A DNA stretch of 64,000 bases from JAOUEA01 sp963825685 (GCA_963825685.1 CAWGUD010000006.1:1-64000); one strand, 5' to 3'; shown: positions 27,710 to 38,456, counted from the stretch's first letter. The notes: generated by a model from the letters alone, not told the origin. Made by a program: numbers and translations.

Positions 27710-28921
27710 CTATTTCAGCGCCAGCATCCGCTCGAGGGCGATGCGGGCGTGCCGCTTCGTCTCCTCGGGGATCTGGATGCGGTTCACCACCTCGCCGCGC
27801 ACGAGCGACTCCATCACCCACGCGAGGTAGGCCGGGTGCACGCGGTACATCGTGCTGCACGGGCACACCACCGGGTCGAGGCAGAACACCGTCTTGTCCG
27901 GGTGCTCCTTCGCCAGCCGCGACACGAGGTTGATCTCTGTGCCGATACCGATGACCGAGCCGGCCGGCGCGCTCGGCCACGTACTTCGCGATGTACGCGG
28001 TCGAGCCGTTCGCGTCGGCGGCCTGCACCACCTCGTAGCGGCACTCCGGGTGCACGACGATCTTCACGTCCTGGCCGAGGGCGGCGTAGTGCTTGCGGGC
28101 CGCCTCGATCTGCGTCAGCGAGAAGCGCTGGTGCACCGAGCAGTGGCCCTGCCAGAGGATGACGCGCGAGCGCTCGAGGGCCTCTGGGTCGGCCCCGCCG
28201 AGCCGTCCGGCCGGCAGCCGCCAGTTCCACAGCACCATCTCGTCGAGCCCGATGCCCATCGCGTCGCCGGTGTTGCGGCCCAGGTGCTGGTCCGGGAAGA
28301 AGAAGACGCGCTTGCCGCGCTCGAAGGCCCATTCGAGCACCTTCGCCGGCGTTCGAGGAGGTGCAGACCACACCGCCGTGCTCGCCGCAGAACGCCTTCA
28401 GCGACGCCGCCGAGTTCATGTAGGTGACGGGGATGATGTCCTCGGTCGTGCCGAAGAAGTCCTCGAGCTCCCGCCAGGCGGCGCGGACATCGGGCTCCGA
28501 GGCCATGTCGGCCATCGAGCAGCCCGCCTCGAGGTTGGGGAGGATGACCTGCTGGTGCGGCTGGCAGAGGATGTCCGCCGCCTCCGCCATGAAGTGCACG
28601 CCGCAGAAGACGATGTACTCCGCCTCCGGCCGCTCCGCCGCGTACTGCGCGAGCATGAACGAGTCGCCGCGCTCATCCGCGAACTCGATGATGTCCTCGC
28701 GCTGGTAGTGATGCCCGAGGACGACCACCCGCTCGCCGAGCGTCGCGCGCGCCGCGCGGATGCGCCGCGTCAGCTCCTCGGCGCCGAGCCCCTGGTACTC
28801 CTCGGGAATCCCGCGCTGCCACGACCCGAACGACACCTCCTCGACGCAGTGGAATCGTCTCGATGCCGGTGTCGGTCTCGCACTGGAGCTGGGAAGGAAG
28901 TACAGGAGCCTCGATGACCAT
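27710..28921 (-). CDS. nadA: Quinolinate synthase, frameshifted
   Basis: [4Fe-4S] enzyme joining iminoaspartate with dihydroxyacetone phosphate. Blocks: VVVLGHHYQREDIIEFADER, CGVHFMAEAADILCQP, LEAGCSMADMA with the first cluster Cys, TYMNSAASLKAFCGEHGGVV, FFPDQHLGRNTG, VHPECRYEVVQAAD with the second Cys, LDPVVCPCSTMYRVHP with the third. Slips near 28,865, 28,350 and 27,970; at 28,350 the change is an extra G. About 404 codons from ATG 28921. An upstream REP doublet separates it from the GNAT gene. Confidence 0.94.
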
Positions 28922-29026
28922 GGTGGTCGCCTCCTCGATGTGGGCACGGGAGGCCAGATAGCGTCCTTAGTACGCAAACTAGCTTGTGTCGATAGTACGC
29001 TTACTCGGCGAGGGGGTCAACGGAGG

Positions 29027-30397
29027 CTAGAAGGGTTCAGTCCATTCCCAAGTTCGGACGGTCAGAGCCCACGGCCGCATTGATGGTATAGGCATGGGCT
29101 GATTTACCCGGATCTGCCCATCCTCGAAATCTATCGGCATGACAGTCAAATTTCGTAGGGCAAAGCGCCTCCCGCGAAAGCCGATCGAGGCGGAGCCGCC
29201 TACGACGGGAATAGGAACATGTCCGCCGTAGACCCGCGCCATATTCCGTATGAACCCTCTGGCGGCTGCCGCTGCAGCGGGGCCAATATCTTGTAGAGTG
29301 CTGCCGAAATCCTGCATTAGAACCGGACTCGATACCTCGGTGAGAGTAAACCGCATGAATGGCACGAATCGGGATTCCGCTTCGATCGAGGTCTGAACTT
29401 GCACTGAAATGTGCTGGTCGGCACCCGACACCTCAAGCGCCGGCACTGAGACGTCCAAGACGAACGGCCAGACCGTGCTCCCACTCCACTGCCGGACCAA
29501 TCTCGACCCAGTGGTGTCCGAGTCGGGATTCACATCGTCCTGAGATGATACCGTCACTTGTTTCAGTTCCGTGAACCAACAGTTTTCGTCTTGTTGCGAC
29601 TTAAAGACTACTTGGAAATCCTTCCTCGGATTGGCATAGTCTGTGGTACCTCGGGCCGTCTCACGCACCTGAGTCCCGGCAGAATGCATAATGAAGTCTG
29701 CTACCTCAAGTCCAGCATCGCCTAAAGCTTTTGAGCCGGTATATCTAAGGACGGGAACTTCCCATTCGTGCCATTCATCGCGCAGGAAGAGAGTCTCAAA
29801 TGGTGACAGGTAGCGCCGTGCGAGTCGATCACCTCTGGTTGACTCCTCCACACAGATGACGATCCGGGATACGTGCAGTGTCGAAACCGCTTGCCGAAGC
29901 TGATCCATCACTGTATGGGCGATTTGTGCATACGGAGGGAGTTCCGCAGCAAGTCGAGCACTCGAATGGACGACAGCCGCAAATCGAAAAAAGTGATGGT
30001 CGCGGAAGAATTCGGAGATCGCTGCTATTTGATCGCCCGTGAACTGTGTGCCACTCGCGTGGAGTGATTTGCCGCTGTCGCCGAAGGACGTCGCCTTCAG
30101 TTGCTCCCAGGGAGCTTGGATCGTACGGCTGTAGGCACCAACCAAGATCCCACAGCCACCGAGTCCAAACACGGGATGGTTCTTGTCGGCGAACTCTTCG
30201 TGGCCCGTCTCGTCTACGAACATCACGAAGGTCGATGGCTCGAAGATATGGTCGCCGTCCGCCGCTCGGAGGAGCATTTGCTCGCGGGCCCAGGTGGGGT
30301 GTGACGGCATCTTATCAGTATACATGTTCTGATGGCCGGCCTTCGTCGACCGACCTTCTGGTGTGGGGCTCAGGTTCGCGACGGAAGGCGCGCTCAC
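29027..30397 (-). CDS. DUF3800 protein with a long C-terminal extension
   Basis: Up to 456 residues. DUF3800 signatures: FVMFVDETGHEEF (57-69), a middle VICVEESTRGD, and LGDAGLEVADFIMHSAG (225-241) with the second conserved Asp. The last 200 residues are not part of the family as I know it and are not recognised. Composition is more AT-rich than the flanks, a sign of transfer. The start is uncertain: Met codons at 1, 25, 30 and 41 all precede the domain, and TATACT overlaps the second. DUF3800 proteins are often seen in mobile or defence-rich regions; the biochemical role is not established. Confidence 0.7.
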   Translation of the reverse strand: MSAPSVANLSPTPEGRSTKAGHQNMYTDKMPSHPTWAREQMLLRAADGDHIFEPSTFVMFVDETGHEEFADKNHPVFGLGGCGILVGAYSRTIQAPWEQLKATSFGDSGKSLHASGTQFTGDQIAAISEFFRDHHFFRFAAVVHSSARLAAELPPYAQIAHTVMDQLRQAVSTLHVSRIVICVEESTRGDRLARRYLSPFETLFLRDEWHEWEVPVLRYTGSKALGDAGLEVADFIMHSAGTQVRETARGTTDYANPRKDFQVVFKSQQDENCWFTELKQVTVSSQDDVNPDSDTTGSRLVRQWSGSTVWPFVLDVSVPALEVSGADQHISVQVQTSIEAESRFVPFMRFTLTEVSSPVLMQDFGSTLQDIGPAAAAAARGFIRNMARVYGGHVPIPVVGGSASIGFRGRRFALRNLTVMPIDFEDGQIRVNQPMPIPSMRPWALTVRTWEWTEPF

Positions 30398-30467
30398 ATC
30401 TCATTTTCACCCGAATAACGGCGCTCCGTACTCACAGGCAGCGTCCGAGGTAAGAGGGGAGCCCACG

Positions 30468-30644
30468 ATGACTGAGCAGCCGAGGTCCGACACCGTCGTG
30501 CTTCAGACGCGCGACCGGGTGCGGTACGTGACGATGAACCGGCCCGAGCGGCGCAACGCGCTGAACGAGGTGTGGCAGGCCGCACTCATCGAGGCTGGCT
30601 GGACCTCGAAGCCGACCATTGACGTGTCGTTACGGTTCGGGTGA
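30468..30644 (+). pseudogene. 5' fragment of an enoyl-CoA hydratase/isomerase gene
   Basis: Good ribosome-binding site (GAGGGGAG) and ATG, then TEQPRSDTVVLQTRDRVRYV, TMNRPERRNALNEVWQAALI, the N-terminal beta-strand and NRP motif of the crotonase fold. After about 45 codons similarity stops and the frame ends within 15 codons. The remaining 200 or so residues of a crotonase are absent. Confidence 0.7.
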
Positions 30645-30877
30645 ACTCGCTCCGCGACAGACATCGAGGAGGCACGCCCATACCCACAGTCCAGACCGTC
30701 CTCGGCGCGATCGATGCTGGCGAGATTGGGTTCACGCTGTCGCACGAGCATGTCATCGTCAGCAACGGGCAGGACCGGCAGAACACCCCTGGCTGCATGA
30801 CCGTGCGAAGACCCTCGAGGGGCGGTGGCGAAGCGGGGGAGAGTACGGCCATCTGCTTCGTCCTTGCTCGGCTATGA
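30641..30877 (+). pseudogene. 5' fragment of a phosphotriesterase-family hydrolase gene
   Basis: TVQTVLGAIDAGEIGFTLSH followed by EHVIVSNGQD is the start of phosphotriesterase-related amidohydrolases with the metal-binding HxH motif. After about 45 codons the sequence loses similarity. It begins where the crotonase fragment ends. A 6-bp GC hairpin follows at 30,916-30,932, and 30,880-31,057 otherwise shows nothing recognisable. Confidence 0.6.
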
Positions 30878-31057
30878 CTCCCGCCGCCGCATAGCCCGTA
30901 GGCCGCTGACCGCCGGCCGCCGCGAGGGCGGCGGTTCCTGACCGGCGAGGACTGACGGCCCCAGGCGGCCGGTGTGCGTGCTGTGGCCGGTGACTCTCTC
31001 GATGCGGTCTGCGATACTACAAGTGACACGACGGGTGAAGAACAAGAGCGGAATCGC

Positions 31058-31603
31058 ATGACTGAGCAGGCATATTCACTCGGACCTGGTGACGGTGAGA
31101 CAGTCTGGTCATTGGGCGGGCGGTTTACGACCAAACTCGCTGGCGCCGATGTCAAAGAGCGCTTCTCCTTGACGGAGTCGCTCGCGTTCCAGACGACCGA
31201 ACCTCCGCTACACATCCATCACCGCGAGGACGAAGCGTGGTACGTCCTCGAAGGCCAGATGACGTTCTATCTTGCGGACGAGAAGTTCGAGGCCGGGCCG
31301 GGCACCTTCGTCTTCGGACCTCAAGGGGTCCCGCATACGTTCACCGTGGATGTCGAGCCGACTCGGGTGCTCGTGTTTGCCTCGCCAGCAGGATTCGAAC
31401 GCTTTGCGCTGGATCTTGCACACCCCGATTCCGGGTCGAGCGATACACCTCCCGAAGGGCTCGCCATGCCTGGCCCCGAAGTCCTCGGTCCAGTGGGCGA
31501 GCGGTACGGGATCGAGGTGGTCGGTCTCACCGGTGCGAGCAACCGGCCAGCACTGACCCTCGTCACACGCGAGGTGCCTCTGCGGTTCCTGACCGAGGAC
31601 TGA
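31058..31603 (+). CDS. Cupin-domain protein
   Basis: 181 residues. Cupin motif 1 reads PPLHIHHREDEAWYVLEGQM, with two His and a Glu as metal ligands; motif 2 reads GPQGVPHTFTVDVEPTRVLV with the third His. A C-terminal 60-residue helical or proline-rich segment follows. The ATG at 31058 is used because the upstream in-frame stretch lacks conservation. Single gene, convergent with the lamin-tail protein. Function not predictable beyond a small beta-barrel metal protein. Confidence 0.88.
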   Translation: MTEQAYSLGPGDGETVWSLGGRFTTKLAGADVKERFSLTESLAFQTTEPPLHIHHREDEAWYVLEGQMTFYLADEKFEAGPGTFVFGPQGVPHTFTVDVEPTRVLVFASPAGFERFALDLAHPDSGSSDTPPEGLAMPGPEVLGPVGERYGIEVVGLTGASNRPALTLVTREVPLRFLTED

Positions 31604-31606
31604 GCG

Positions 31607-33733
31607 CTACCTGTCCCGCCGCAGCACCCACAGTCGCTGCCCGACTGCAGCGAGGAGTGCGAGGCCGCCGATGCCCACGGGTACGGCCCAGTTCGTCCAC
31701 TGCCTCGAATCGCCCGTCTCCATGATGGGCGCGACGCGCGAGCTACCCCCACCACGCTCTGAAGCGGGCCCGGCCGTAGCGGTCGGCGTCGGTGAGGGGG
31801 CGGGCTCGATGCGGCCGGGCGAAGGGGCGTCGGACACCTCGGACATGGCGTACGTGCCGTCGTCGGCGAAGTAGCGCTTGAGTGAGCGGCCGGCGCCCGG
31901 CGCGGGCAGTGCCGGGTCGTCGTAGGTCGTGTCGCTGCCGTAGCTGAGCGCATCGATGATGCGGCCTTCCGCAGTGAGCAGCGCCAGCCGGTCACCGGTG
32001 TTGCCGAGGCCGTTGAACAGGCCCTCGGGCGGCCGGTACACCGAAGCTTCGGGGACGGCGGCACGCGGGCCTCCGAGCACGAGTGAGGCGCCCGGCGCGA
32101 GCACGATGTCGGGCAGCGCGAGCGTCGCGGTGTTGTCACGCAGCGTGATCCCCACAAGCGGGAGCGGCTGGCTCCCGACGTTGGTGACCTCGACCCACTC
32201 GAACTCACGGTCGCTGCCGGGCTCGGGCGGGTCGGGCATGAGTTCCGTGATCCGCAGCGTCACCTCCGGTGCGAACCCAGCGAGGCTCGCCGATGGGCCG
32301 CCGCTCAGCGGGACGCCGCTGCCTGAGTTCGAGCTACTGCTGCCCGACTGACCGCGACCGCCGGAGGACGCACCGCCACCCGAGGGCTCCTCGACCGGCC
32401 TGCCGGCGACCAGCCTCGGAGTGGCGCCGGGGCCGGCCGTGGGCGGCGGAGCTTCTCCCTCCGTGCTCGGGGGCGGCGCGGTCGAGGGAGCTCCGCCGGC
32501 CGGAGGAGCAGTCGTCGGCGCCGCCGGTGGCGCCGGTGGTGCGGATGGCGCCGCCGTGGGCGCCGGAGGCGGCGGCGCCGAGGTCTCACCGAAGCGCACG
32601 TCATCGATGGCAAGCCGCGCCAGCCCCGAGCCGAGCGGACGGAGCATGATGCGGACCGCGGCGCTGTGCGCCTCGAGCGGTGCTTGCAGCGGCCCGGTGG
32701 CTACCTCGCCCGCCACGCCCTCGCCGCCGGTCAGCGTAGCGGAGTCCCCGGTGGAGAGTTGCGAGCCGGCCCCGTCCGCCGACACGTACCAGGCGACGCG
32801 CACCCATGCCTCATCGACGCCCGGCCCGAGGAGCAGACGCGCGCTGCCGGCGTACCACGCCCCCGGCGTGACCCGGACGATCTGGTACAGGTACTTCGTC
32901 GATGTCGAGTTGGAGGTCAGCTGTGCGCCGCCGCCCGTTGCCTCAACGTCTGCACCGACGTCGCCCCAGCCATAGAGGCCGTTGTCGAAGCCGCCGTTGG
33001 TGAGCCAGTCGAACGGACCTGGGTACGCGGGCGACGGTGTCGAGCTGGCCGTAGCGGTCGAAGTCGCGGACGGGCTCGTCGGGGGCGGTGTGGCACTCGC
33101 CGACGGCGGTGCCGTCGAAGTGGGCTGCGCCGTCGCGGACGCGGTCGGCGTCGAAGTGGGAAACGCCGGCAGTAGCGGCCCTCGCTCCAGGCTGACGTCG
33201 TCCATGTACAGCGTTGCACCGGCGGCTGCGGCATCGGCCGTCACGGAGACTCGGACATACCCGGCGGTCTCGCGGTTGATCCCGCTGACCATGACCGACC
33301 GCCAGCCGGTTGTGCCGCTTCCGATGAGCTCAGTATCGCCCCCATCGGGCACGCCTTCAGCGGTGAGAAACTCAAGCTGCACCTTGATGTTCGATGTGTT
33401 GGGGTCGTCGTCGTTGAGCCAGAGACGGAGCGTATACTCGGCGCGGCCGCTCACGGGCACGAGCCAGTACTGCGAACCGAGAGTGATCAAGCCTGGGCTT
33501 GCCGCGATCACGTGTGCCGCCCTGGCGCCGGAATGCTGCATCCCCGGCCGGTCGACCGGTGACTGAATCCTGACCCCTCCCCAGCCGGTGCTACCGCCCT
33601 CGAAGCCGCCCTCAATCACGCCCGCGAGCAGGTCGACCGGCTGCGCTTGGGCGGCGGTGGGTGGGTTCGAGGTCAGCGCGAGTGCGGCGAGCGCCAGCAC
33701 CGACAGCGTGCGTCGGACGACGTACCTGCGCAC
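31607..33733 (-). CDS. Secreted lamin-tail-domain protein with Thr/Pro linkers and C-terminal anchor
   Basis: 708 residues, intact. Signal peptide to about residue 30 (AAQA), carbohydrate-binding-like beta module (about 30-190), Thr/Ser/Pro linker, a second similar module (about 240-390, NGGFDNGLYGWGD), a long Pro/Ala/Gly linker, then a lamin-tail domain (VTLRITELMPDPPEPGSD... EFEWVEVTNVGSQPLPLVG), a short linker and a final membrane helix followed by RRDR. This is a wall- or membrane-tethered surface protein. No catalytic domain is visible; a binding or adhesion role is inferred. Confidence 0.8.
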   Translation of the reverse strand: MRRYVVRRTLSVLALAALALTSNPPTAAQAQPVDLLAGVIEGGFEGGSTGWGGVRIQSPVDRPGMQHSGARAAHVIAASPGLITLGSQYWLVPVSGRAEYTLRLWLNDDDPNTSNIKVQLEFLTAEGVPDGGDTELIGSGTTGWRSVMVSGINRETAGYVRVSVTADAAAAGATLYMDDVSLERGPLLPAFPTSTPTASATAQPTSTAPPSASATPPPTSPSATSTATASSTPSPAYPGPFDWLTNGGFDNGLYGWGDVGADVEATGGGAQLTSNSTSTKYLYQIVRVTPGAWYAGSARLLLGPGVDEAWVRVAWYVSADGAGSQLSTGDSATLTGGEGVAGEVATGPLQAPLEAHSAAVRIMLRPLGSGLARLAIDDVRFGETSAPPPPAPTAAPSAPPAPPAAPTTAPPAGGAPSTAPPPSTEGEAPPPTAGPGATPRLVAGRPVEEPSGGGASSGGRGQSGSSSSNSGSGVPLSGGPSASLAGFAPEVTLRITELMPDPPEPGSDREFEWVEVTNVGSQPLPLVGITLRDNTATLALPDIVLAPGASLVLGGPRAAVPEASVYRPPEGLFNGLGNTGDRLALLTAEGRIIDALSYGSDTTYDDPALPAPGAGRSLKRYFADDGTYAMSEVSDAPSPGRIEPAPSPTPTATAGPASERGGGSSRVAPIMETGDSRQWTNWAVPVGIGGLALLAAVGQRLWVLRRDR

Positions 33734-33884
33734 GGGCGGGGCGTCCCTGTCTCGATAGCTCTGGGCCGATCGCGGCCGGGGAGCACGTTTCGGCGCGACC
33801 GTGATAGCACGCCGAAGCCTCCGAACGCATACGTCATCGCGGCGGCGATCGGGAGAGTCGAGGCTCCGGCCGAGTTACATCTCC

Positions 33885-34577
33885 TTAGACCTCGGAGCGG
33901 AGGTAGGCCGTCGAGAGCGCGTCGGCGTACTCGTTCCAGAGCGAGCCGTCGTGCGCGCGGATCCACTGGATGCGGGCCCTGGGCCGCGCCTTCGCGAGGG
34001 CGTACGCCTCCTGCACCAGCTCGAGGTTCTTGACTTCGCCGGTCGTGCGCTTCCAGCCTCGACGCTCCCAGCCGGCCGCCCACTCCGTGAGCGTCTGCAC
34101 GACGAGGCGGCTGTCCGAGTAAAGGTCGATCGCCTCGTGAGGGCTCGACCATGCGGAGACCGTCGATCATCGCGGTCAGCTCCATGCGGTTGTTGGTCGT
34201 GCTGGGCATCGGCGCCGTGCTCCTGCGGCGAGCACGCGTCCACGCGCTCGACGCGTACCGCGCCCCAGCCTCCGGGGCCGGGGTTGCCGCTGCATGAGCC
34301 GTCGGTGAACACGCCGGTGTCCGGGCCGCGGCTGTAGCGTTCGAGCACCTGTGCCGTCGTGTGCAGCAGCGCCGGCCGCCGCCCGAGCAGCGCACGGCCA
34401 GTCGCCCGCCGCTCGGGCTGCCGCTCGAGGCGCAGCCCGCCCCGAGGCTCGAGACGCCGTCGGCGGCGGCAGTCGTGTGCAGAGCTTCGGCGTCCAGCCC
34501 GGGTAGCGCGCGAGCGCGCGGCGGACAGCTCGAAGGACGCGCCGCAGCGCTCGCAGGTGAAGGAGCCAGCTCGTCAT
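33885..34577 (-). CDS. rnhA: Ribonuclease H with N-terminal zinc-ribbon-like region, frameshifted
   Basis: Cleaves RNA in RNA-DNA hybrids. The catalytic domain starts GVFTDGSCSGNPGPGGWGAV with the first Asp, then in other frames TTNNRMELTAMIDGL with Glu and IQWIRAHDGSLWNEYADAL with HxxxxxN-type end. About 85 codons before it read CERCGASFEL and YPGWTPKLC, suggesting a two-Cys-pair zinc ribbon fused to the N-terminus. At least three slips (near 34,145, 34,215 and in the ribbon region). The N-terminal limit is uncertain. Confidence 0.75.
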
Positions 34578-34634
34578 GCGAGCGATGCGAATGTCCGCGC
34601 GCGTCGCTGCTCAGCGCTCACTGCTCGGTGCTCA

Positions 34635-36193
34635 TCACTCGATGCTCACGCCGCCGTAGGTCAGCACGCGGTCGCCCGTGAAGACCTCGCTCTCGACGTT
34701 GGCGACGACGACGACCGGCTGGTCGGAGACGACGATGGCGCTGCCCACCCAGCCGTCAGGCAGGTCTGCCGTCCTCCCACTGCCGGAGCGTCGCGAAGCC
34801 ATCGACGCTGACCGGCCCGTAGACCAGGCCGTCCGGGAACTGCCTTCGAGAAGTAGATGACGCGGACGTGCGCCGTTGAGCCATCGAAGGTAAGGACGCG
34901 CAACGAGGAGTTCCATCCCTGTGCTGTCGCCGAACGGCCCGTAGTTCTTGTTGACGACCGGCAGCATGACCTGCCTCGAGGCGGCCTCCGTCGTGAGGCC
35001 GCGGTAGTTGTCGAGCGAACCGTCCTGATCGAGCCGCTGCGCGACGACGGCGATCGGGTTCGTGGCGATGATGCGGACCGTGCCGACGAACGGTCGCGGG
35101 CAGGTCCTCGTCCGCGGGCAGGCATCCGGCCACGTCCGTCAGCCGCTGGTCGCACGTGAGCGTGGAGGTCACGGCGACGGTGTGCTCGACCTCGATGGGG
35201 TCGCCGGCGGCGTTCGTGCCCTCGTAACGCAGCGTCACCTGATTGCTGGACGCCGGGGTTGGCGTTGAGGATGCGGAAGCGGGTGGACCAGGTGCTGCCC
35301 TGGTCGGTCGCGTTGCGGTCGACCTGCGGCAGCGCCACCGTGGCGCTCAACTCGTCCGCGGCCGATGCCGCGATAGGTCGCGAGCCCGGCGCCGTTGCGG
35401 TCGCGAGTGTCGACGGTGGCGGCGAGCGCCTGATCGGCGGCGGCGGCCCCGGCCCCGGTGGTGAGCGCGCGGACGATGGCGGCGCCCTCGAAGTTCGTCG
35501 ACCGGCAGCGACGTTTCGTCGCGCAGCAGTGTGCCGCGAGGCGGGACGCGGACGCCGCCGTTCGGGCAGCCAGCGGTGGGGCCCGGCGGGTCGATGGCCG
35601 TCACGGCGACAGAGCCTTCCGCCCAGTACTCGATCTGCACGCACGCGTCTGAAGCGTCGCTGGAGTTCTGGACGGAGATGCGAGAGGCGTACTGCGCGTT
35701 GTTCTGCACGATGGGCAGGTAGAGCACCGGCGTCCCGCGACCGAGCTTCAGGGTGTCCCCGGCGATCTGGAATTGGCCGCCCTTGAACACGTCACGCGCC
35801 AGCAGCGCGACGAAGGGCTGGTCCGAGGTGACGAACGCCGAGCCTCGATAGCCGTCCGCGAGCTCGCTGTACCCCTGCTGAAAGAACGACCAGCCGAGGC
35901 CCGGCCCGATCGGCTCGCAGACGTTGGACTTCGGGCAGCCGTCGGAGGCGACCTTGTTCCCCTGGAGGTCGTAGAAGGCGAGGTCGACGGTCGCGGGTTG
36001 GCCGCCCAGGTTCTGGATACGGAGCCACGAGTTCTCTTCGCCCAGGCTCAAGCGATTGCGCATCGAGGCCTGGGCCGCCGGAAGCGAACGCGGCGAGCAC
36101 GGCCAGCGCGAAGAGCGAGGACAGCAACACGAGGCGGTGCGGCAGTGCCGGCATCCTGGAGACCACCAGATGCGTCCTTCTCACCCGCCGCAC
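34635..36193 (-). CDS. Secreted repeat protein with beta-sandwich-like units, frameshifted
   Basis: About 519 codons. Signal peptide PHRLVLLSSLFALAVLAAFA, then repeated units: NSWLRIQNLGGQPATVDLAF ending in GYRGSAFVTSDQPFVALLA, a second with YASRISVQNSSDASDACVQI, and a C-terminal unit ending WVGSAIVVSDQPVVVVANVE. The phrase S-A-x-V-x-S-D-Q-P recurs at each unit end. At least four slips between 34,800 and 36,060. Likely extracellular; no enzymatic motif seen. It starts upstream of rnhA on the same strand. Confidence 0.65.
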
Positions 36194-36384
36194 CGATCAT
36201 ACGCGCCGTCCTCGTCCTGTCCACCCGGGCGCGACGATGGCCCGCCGGACAAGTTCACGCGCCGAAACCGCTGCAACTGGTACACTGACCGGGCGGAATG
36301 CGCATCCTTCGGCTCAGGGCCGTTCTCGACACAGTGATCGAGGGGTTGTAGGATGCTCGCTCGACGCGGAAGGCGCGCCGGTTC

Positions 36385-36461
36385 CGGGGTGTAGCTCAGC
36401 TTGGTAGAGCGCGTCGTTCGGGACGACGAGGCCCGCAGTTCGAATCTGCGCACCCCGACCA
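36385..36461 (+). tRNA. tRNA-Pro, anticodon CGG
   Basis: Cloverleaf by eye: acceptor CGGGGTG with CACCCCG, D-arm GCTCAGCTTGGTAGAGC, anticodon stem CGTCG/CGACG with loop TTCGGGA (anticodon CGG), T-arm CGCAG-TTCGAAT-CTGCG, and an encoded ACCA end. Confidence 0.95.
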
Positions 36462-36676
36462 TATCTCCCCGCGAGGCTATTGGCGGCATGAGACGCGTCC
36501 ATGAGACGGCCATTGCCGGCAATGTTGCCCGGCCCACCCTGACAAGTTGTAGCGCATTTGCAATTTGCAATTGAACACAGGAAACCTTTTACCGGGAACA
36601 CACGTTCTAGGTATGTTCGGACTGCGATCATGATCGCTCCCTATGCGTCTCACAGTTCGAGAAGGTGGATGCAAAG

Positions 36677-37633
36677 ATGGTCCAGACGATGAAGCGTTCC
36701 AGAAAACAGCGCATCGATGCGGCAATCGCGTACGCCCTTGACCGGCGCTGGGACCTCGCGGCGACGGAGAACCGGGCGCTGCTCGATGAGTTCCCAGACG
36801 ACCTGGAGGCGGCGAACCGGCTCGGCAAGGCACTGACCGAACTCGGCGACCTCAACGGCGCCGTGGCGGCGTACCAGCGCTCGCTGGTGCTCGACGCGAC
36901 CAACGTGATCGCGCGCCGCAACCTGACCCGCATCGAGGAGATGAAGGGTTCGCAGCCGAAGCGGCGCGCGCCGAGGCGCACCGGCAGGACGGCCGGCGCA
37001 CCGGCGTCCGTGGAGACCGTGCGCGCCCCACTCGTTGATCGAGGAGTCCGGCAAGTCGGCCGAGTTCGACCTGCGCGAGCCGGACACGCCGGCGCTCCTC
37101 CGCGTCACGGCCGGCGACCCGGCTGAGCTCGTGCCGACGCCGCGCGGCATCGCCGGTCCGCGCGGACCGGCGGGGCCGATCCTCGGTTACATCGAGCCGA
37201 AGCGCCGGGCTGCGCCTGCGTCGTCTGATCGAGGGTGGCAACCGCTACGCAGCCGTGATCCGCCGCGTCGGCGACGGCGAGGCCTCGATCTATGTGCGCG
37301 AGACGTATCGCGACCCATCGCTGGTGGACCAGCCATCGTTCCTGCTCGCCCGCGGCCTCGGCGCCGGCGGCGGCTCATGCCGCGTGCGTATACCAAGCCT
37401 TCGATCGTCCGTTACGACGCCGACTCGCCCGACGCCAACGACGACGACACCGAAGACGAGGGCGGATGGAGCCCTCGGTCGCGCCGCACACGAGGAAGAA
37501 GACTTCGATGGCGGCGGCTTCTCATCCGGTTCGTCCTCGCTGCAGGGACGGATGAGGACGACCTCGACGATGTCGCGGGGGACGACGACGAAGAGCGATC
37601 GAATCGATCGCCGATGACGACGAGGAGATGTAG
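36677..37633 (+). CDS. TPR-repeat protein with a C-terminal uncharacterised domain, frameshifted
   Basis: About 318 codons. Start ATG 36677 with AAGGTGG 9-15 nt upstream. Two TPR-like helices pairs (AATENRALLDEFPDDLEAAN and LGDLNGAVAAYQRSLVLDAT), a basic linker, then a domain visible in other frames as RVTAGDPAELVPTPRGIAGP, RYAAVIRRVGDGEASIYVRE and YRDPSLVDQPSF, and an Asp/Glu-rich tail ending DDDEEM. At least four slips after 37,030. Cytoplasmic by lack of a signal. Role unknown. Confidence 0.65.
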
Positions 37634-37689
37634 TCCCTCGCTACTTCGCGTGTGAGTACAAGGTGCACCCGGCGCGATAGCATGAGCGC

Positions 37690-38409
37690 ATGACCGAGCG
37701 TCCACGCATCCTGATCACCCGCGCCGAAGACGTCACCGGCGAGCGCTGGGCGGATTACGGCGACCGCATGGGCCGCCGGCGGCGAGGCGAGCCAGTCGCC
37801 ATCGACCTCACGGACTGGCGGCCCGAGCACTCCTCCCCCACCCTATGACGGACTGATCCTGACCGGCGGCGTCGACATCGACCCCGCCCGCTACGGCGAG
37901 GCGCCGCACGAACGCCTCGGCCCGTGAATCCAGAGCGGGACGCATTCGAGGCAGCCTTGATGGCGGACGCGCTGGCGCGCGACCTGCCGGTGCTCGGCGT
38001 CTGCCGCGGCCATCAGCTGTTCAACGTCGTCCACGGCGGCTCGCTGCTGCAGCACATCGAGCAGCGCGAGCCGCATCGGTCGCGGCGCGGCGAGGATGGG
38101 GAGATCGCATCCGGCTGGCACGATGTGGCAATCACGCCCGGCACGATCCTCGCGGGTGTCCTCGGCGGTGGGCCGCTGCGCGTGAACTCACGCCACCATC
38201 AGGCGGTGACCCCTGAGCGTATCGCGCCGGGACTCACCGTCGCCGCGACCACCGAGGACGGCATCATCGAAGCGCTGGAAGACCCATCGAAGCGCTGGGC
38301 AGTGTCGGTGCAATGGCACCCGGAACGCTCGGAGATGGGCGACGCGCCTCGGGCGCTGTTCGAGGCGTTTGTGGAGGCTTGCCGGGACCGCGCCCCCGAC
38401 AACGTCTGA
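37690..38409 (+). CDS. Class I glutamine amidotransferase-like hydrolase (peptidase C26), frameshifted
   Basis: About 240 codons. Starts MTERPRILITRAEDVTGERW; DGLILTGGVDIDPARYGE; catalytic Cys in PVLGVCRGHQLFNVVHGG; SRHHQAV; and His/Glu in VSVQWHPERSE. This set matches gamma-glutamyl-GABA hydrolase (PuuD-like) enzymes. Slips near 37,780, 37,850 and 37,925. Same strand as the TPR gene, 56 nt downstream. The substrate is probably a gamma-glutamyl amide. Confidence 0.88.
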
Positions 38410-38456
38410 TTCGCCCGACCTCCGCAATCACCAGCGTGAGACGCCAAGGCGACGTG

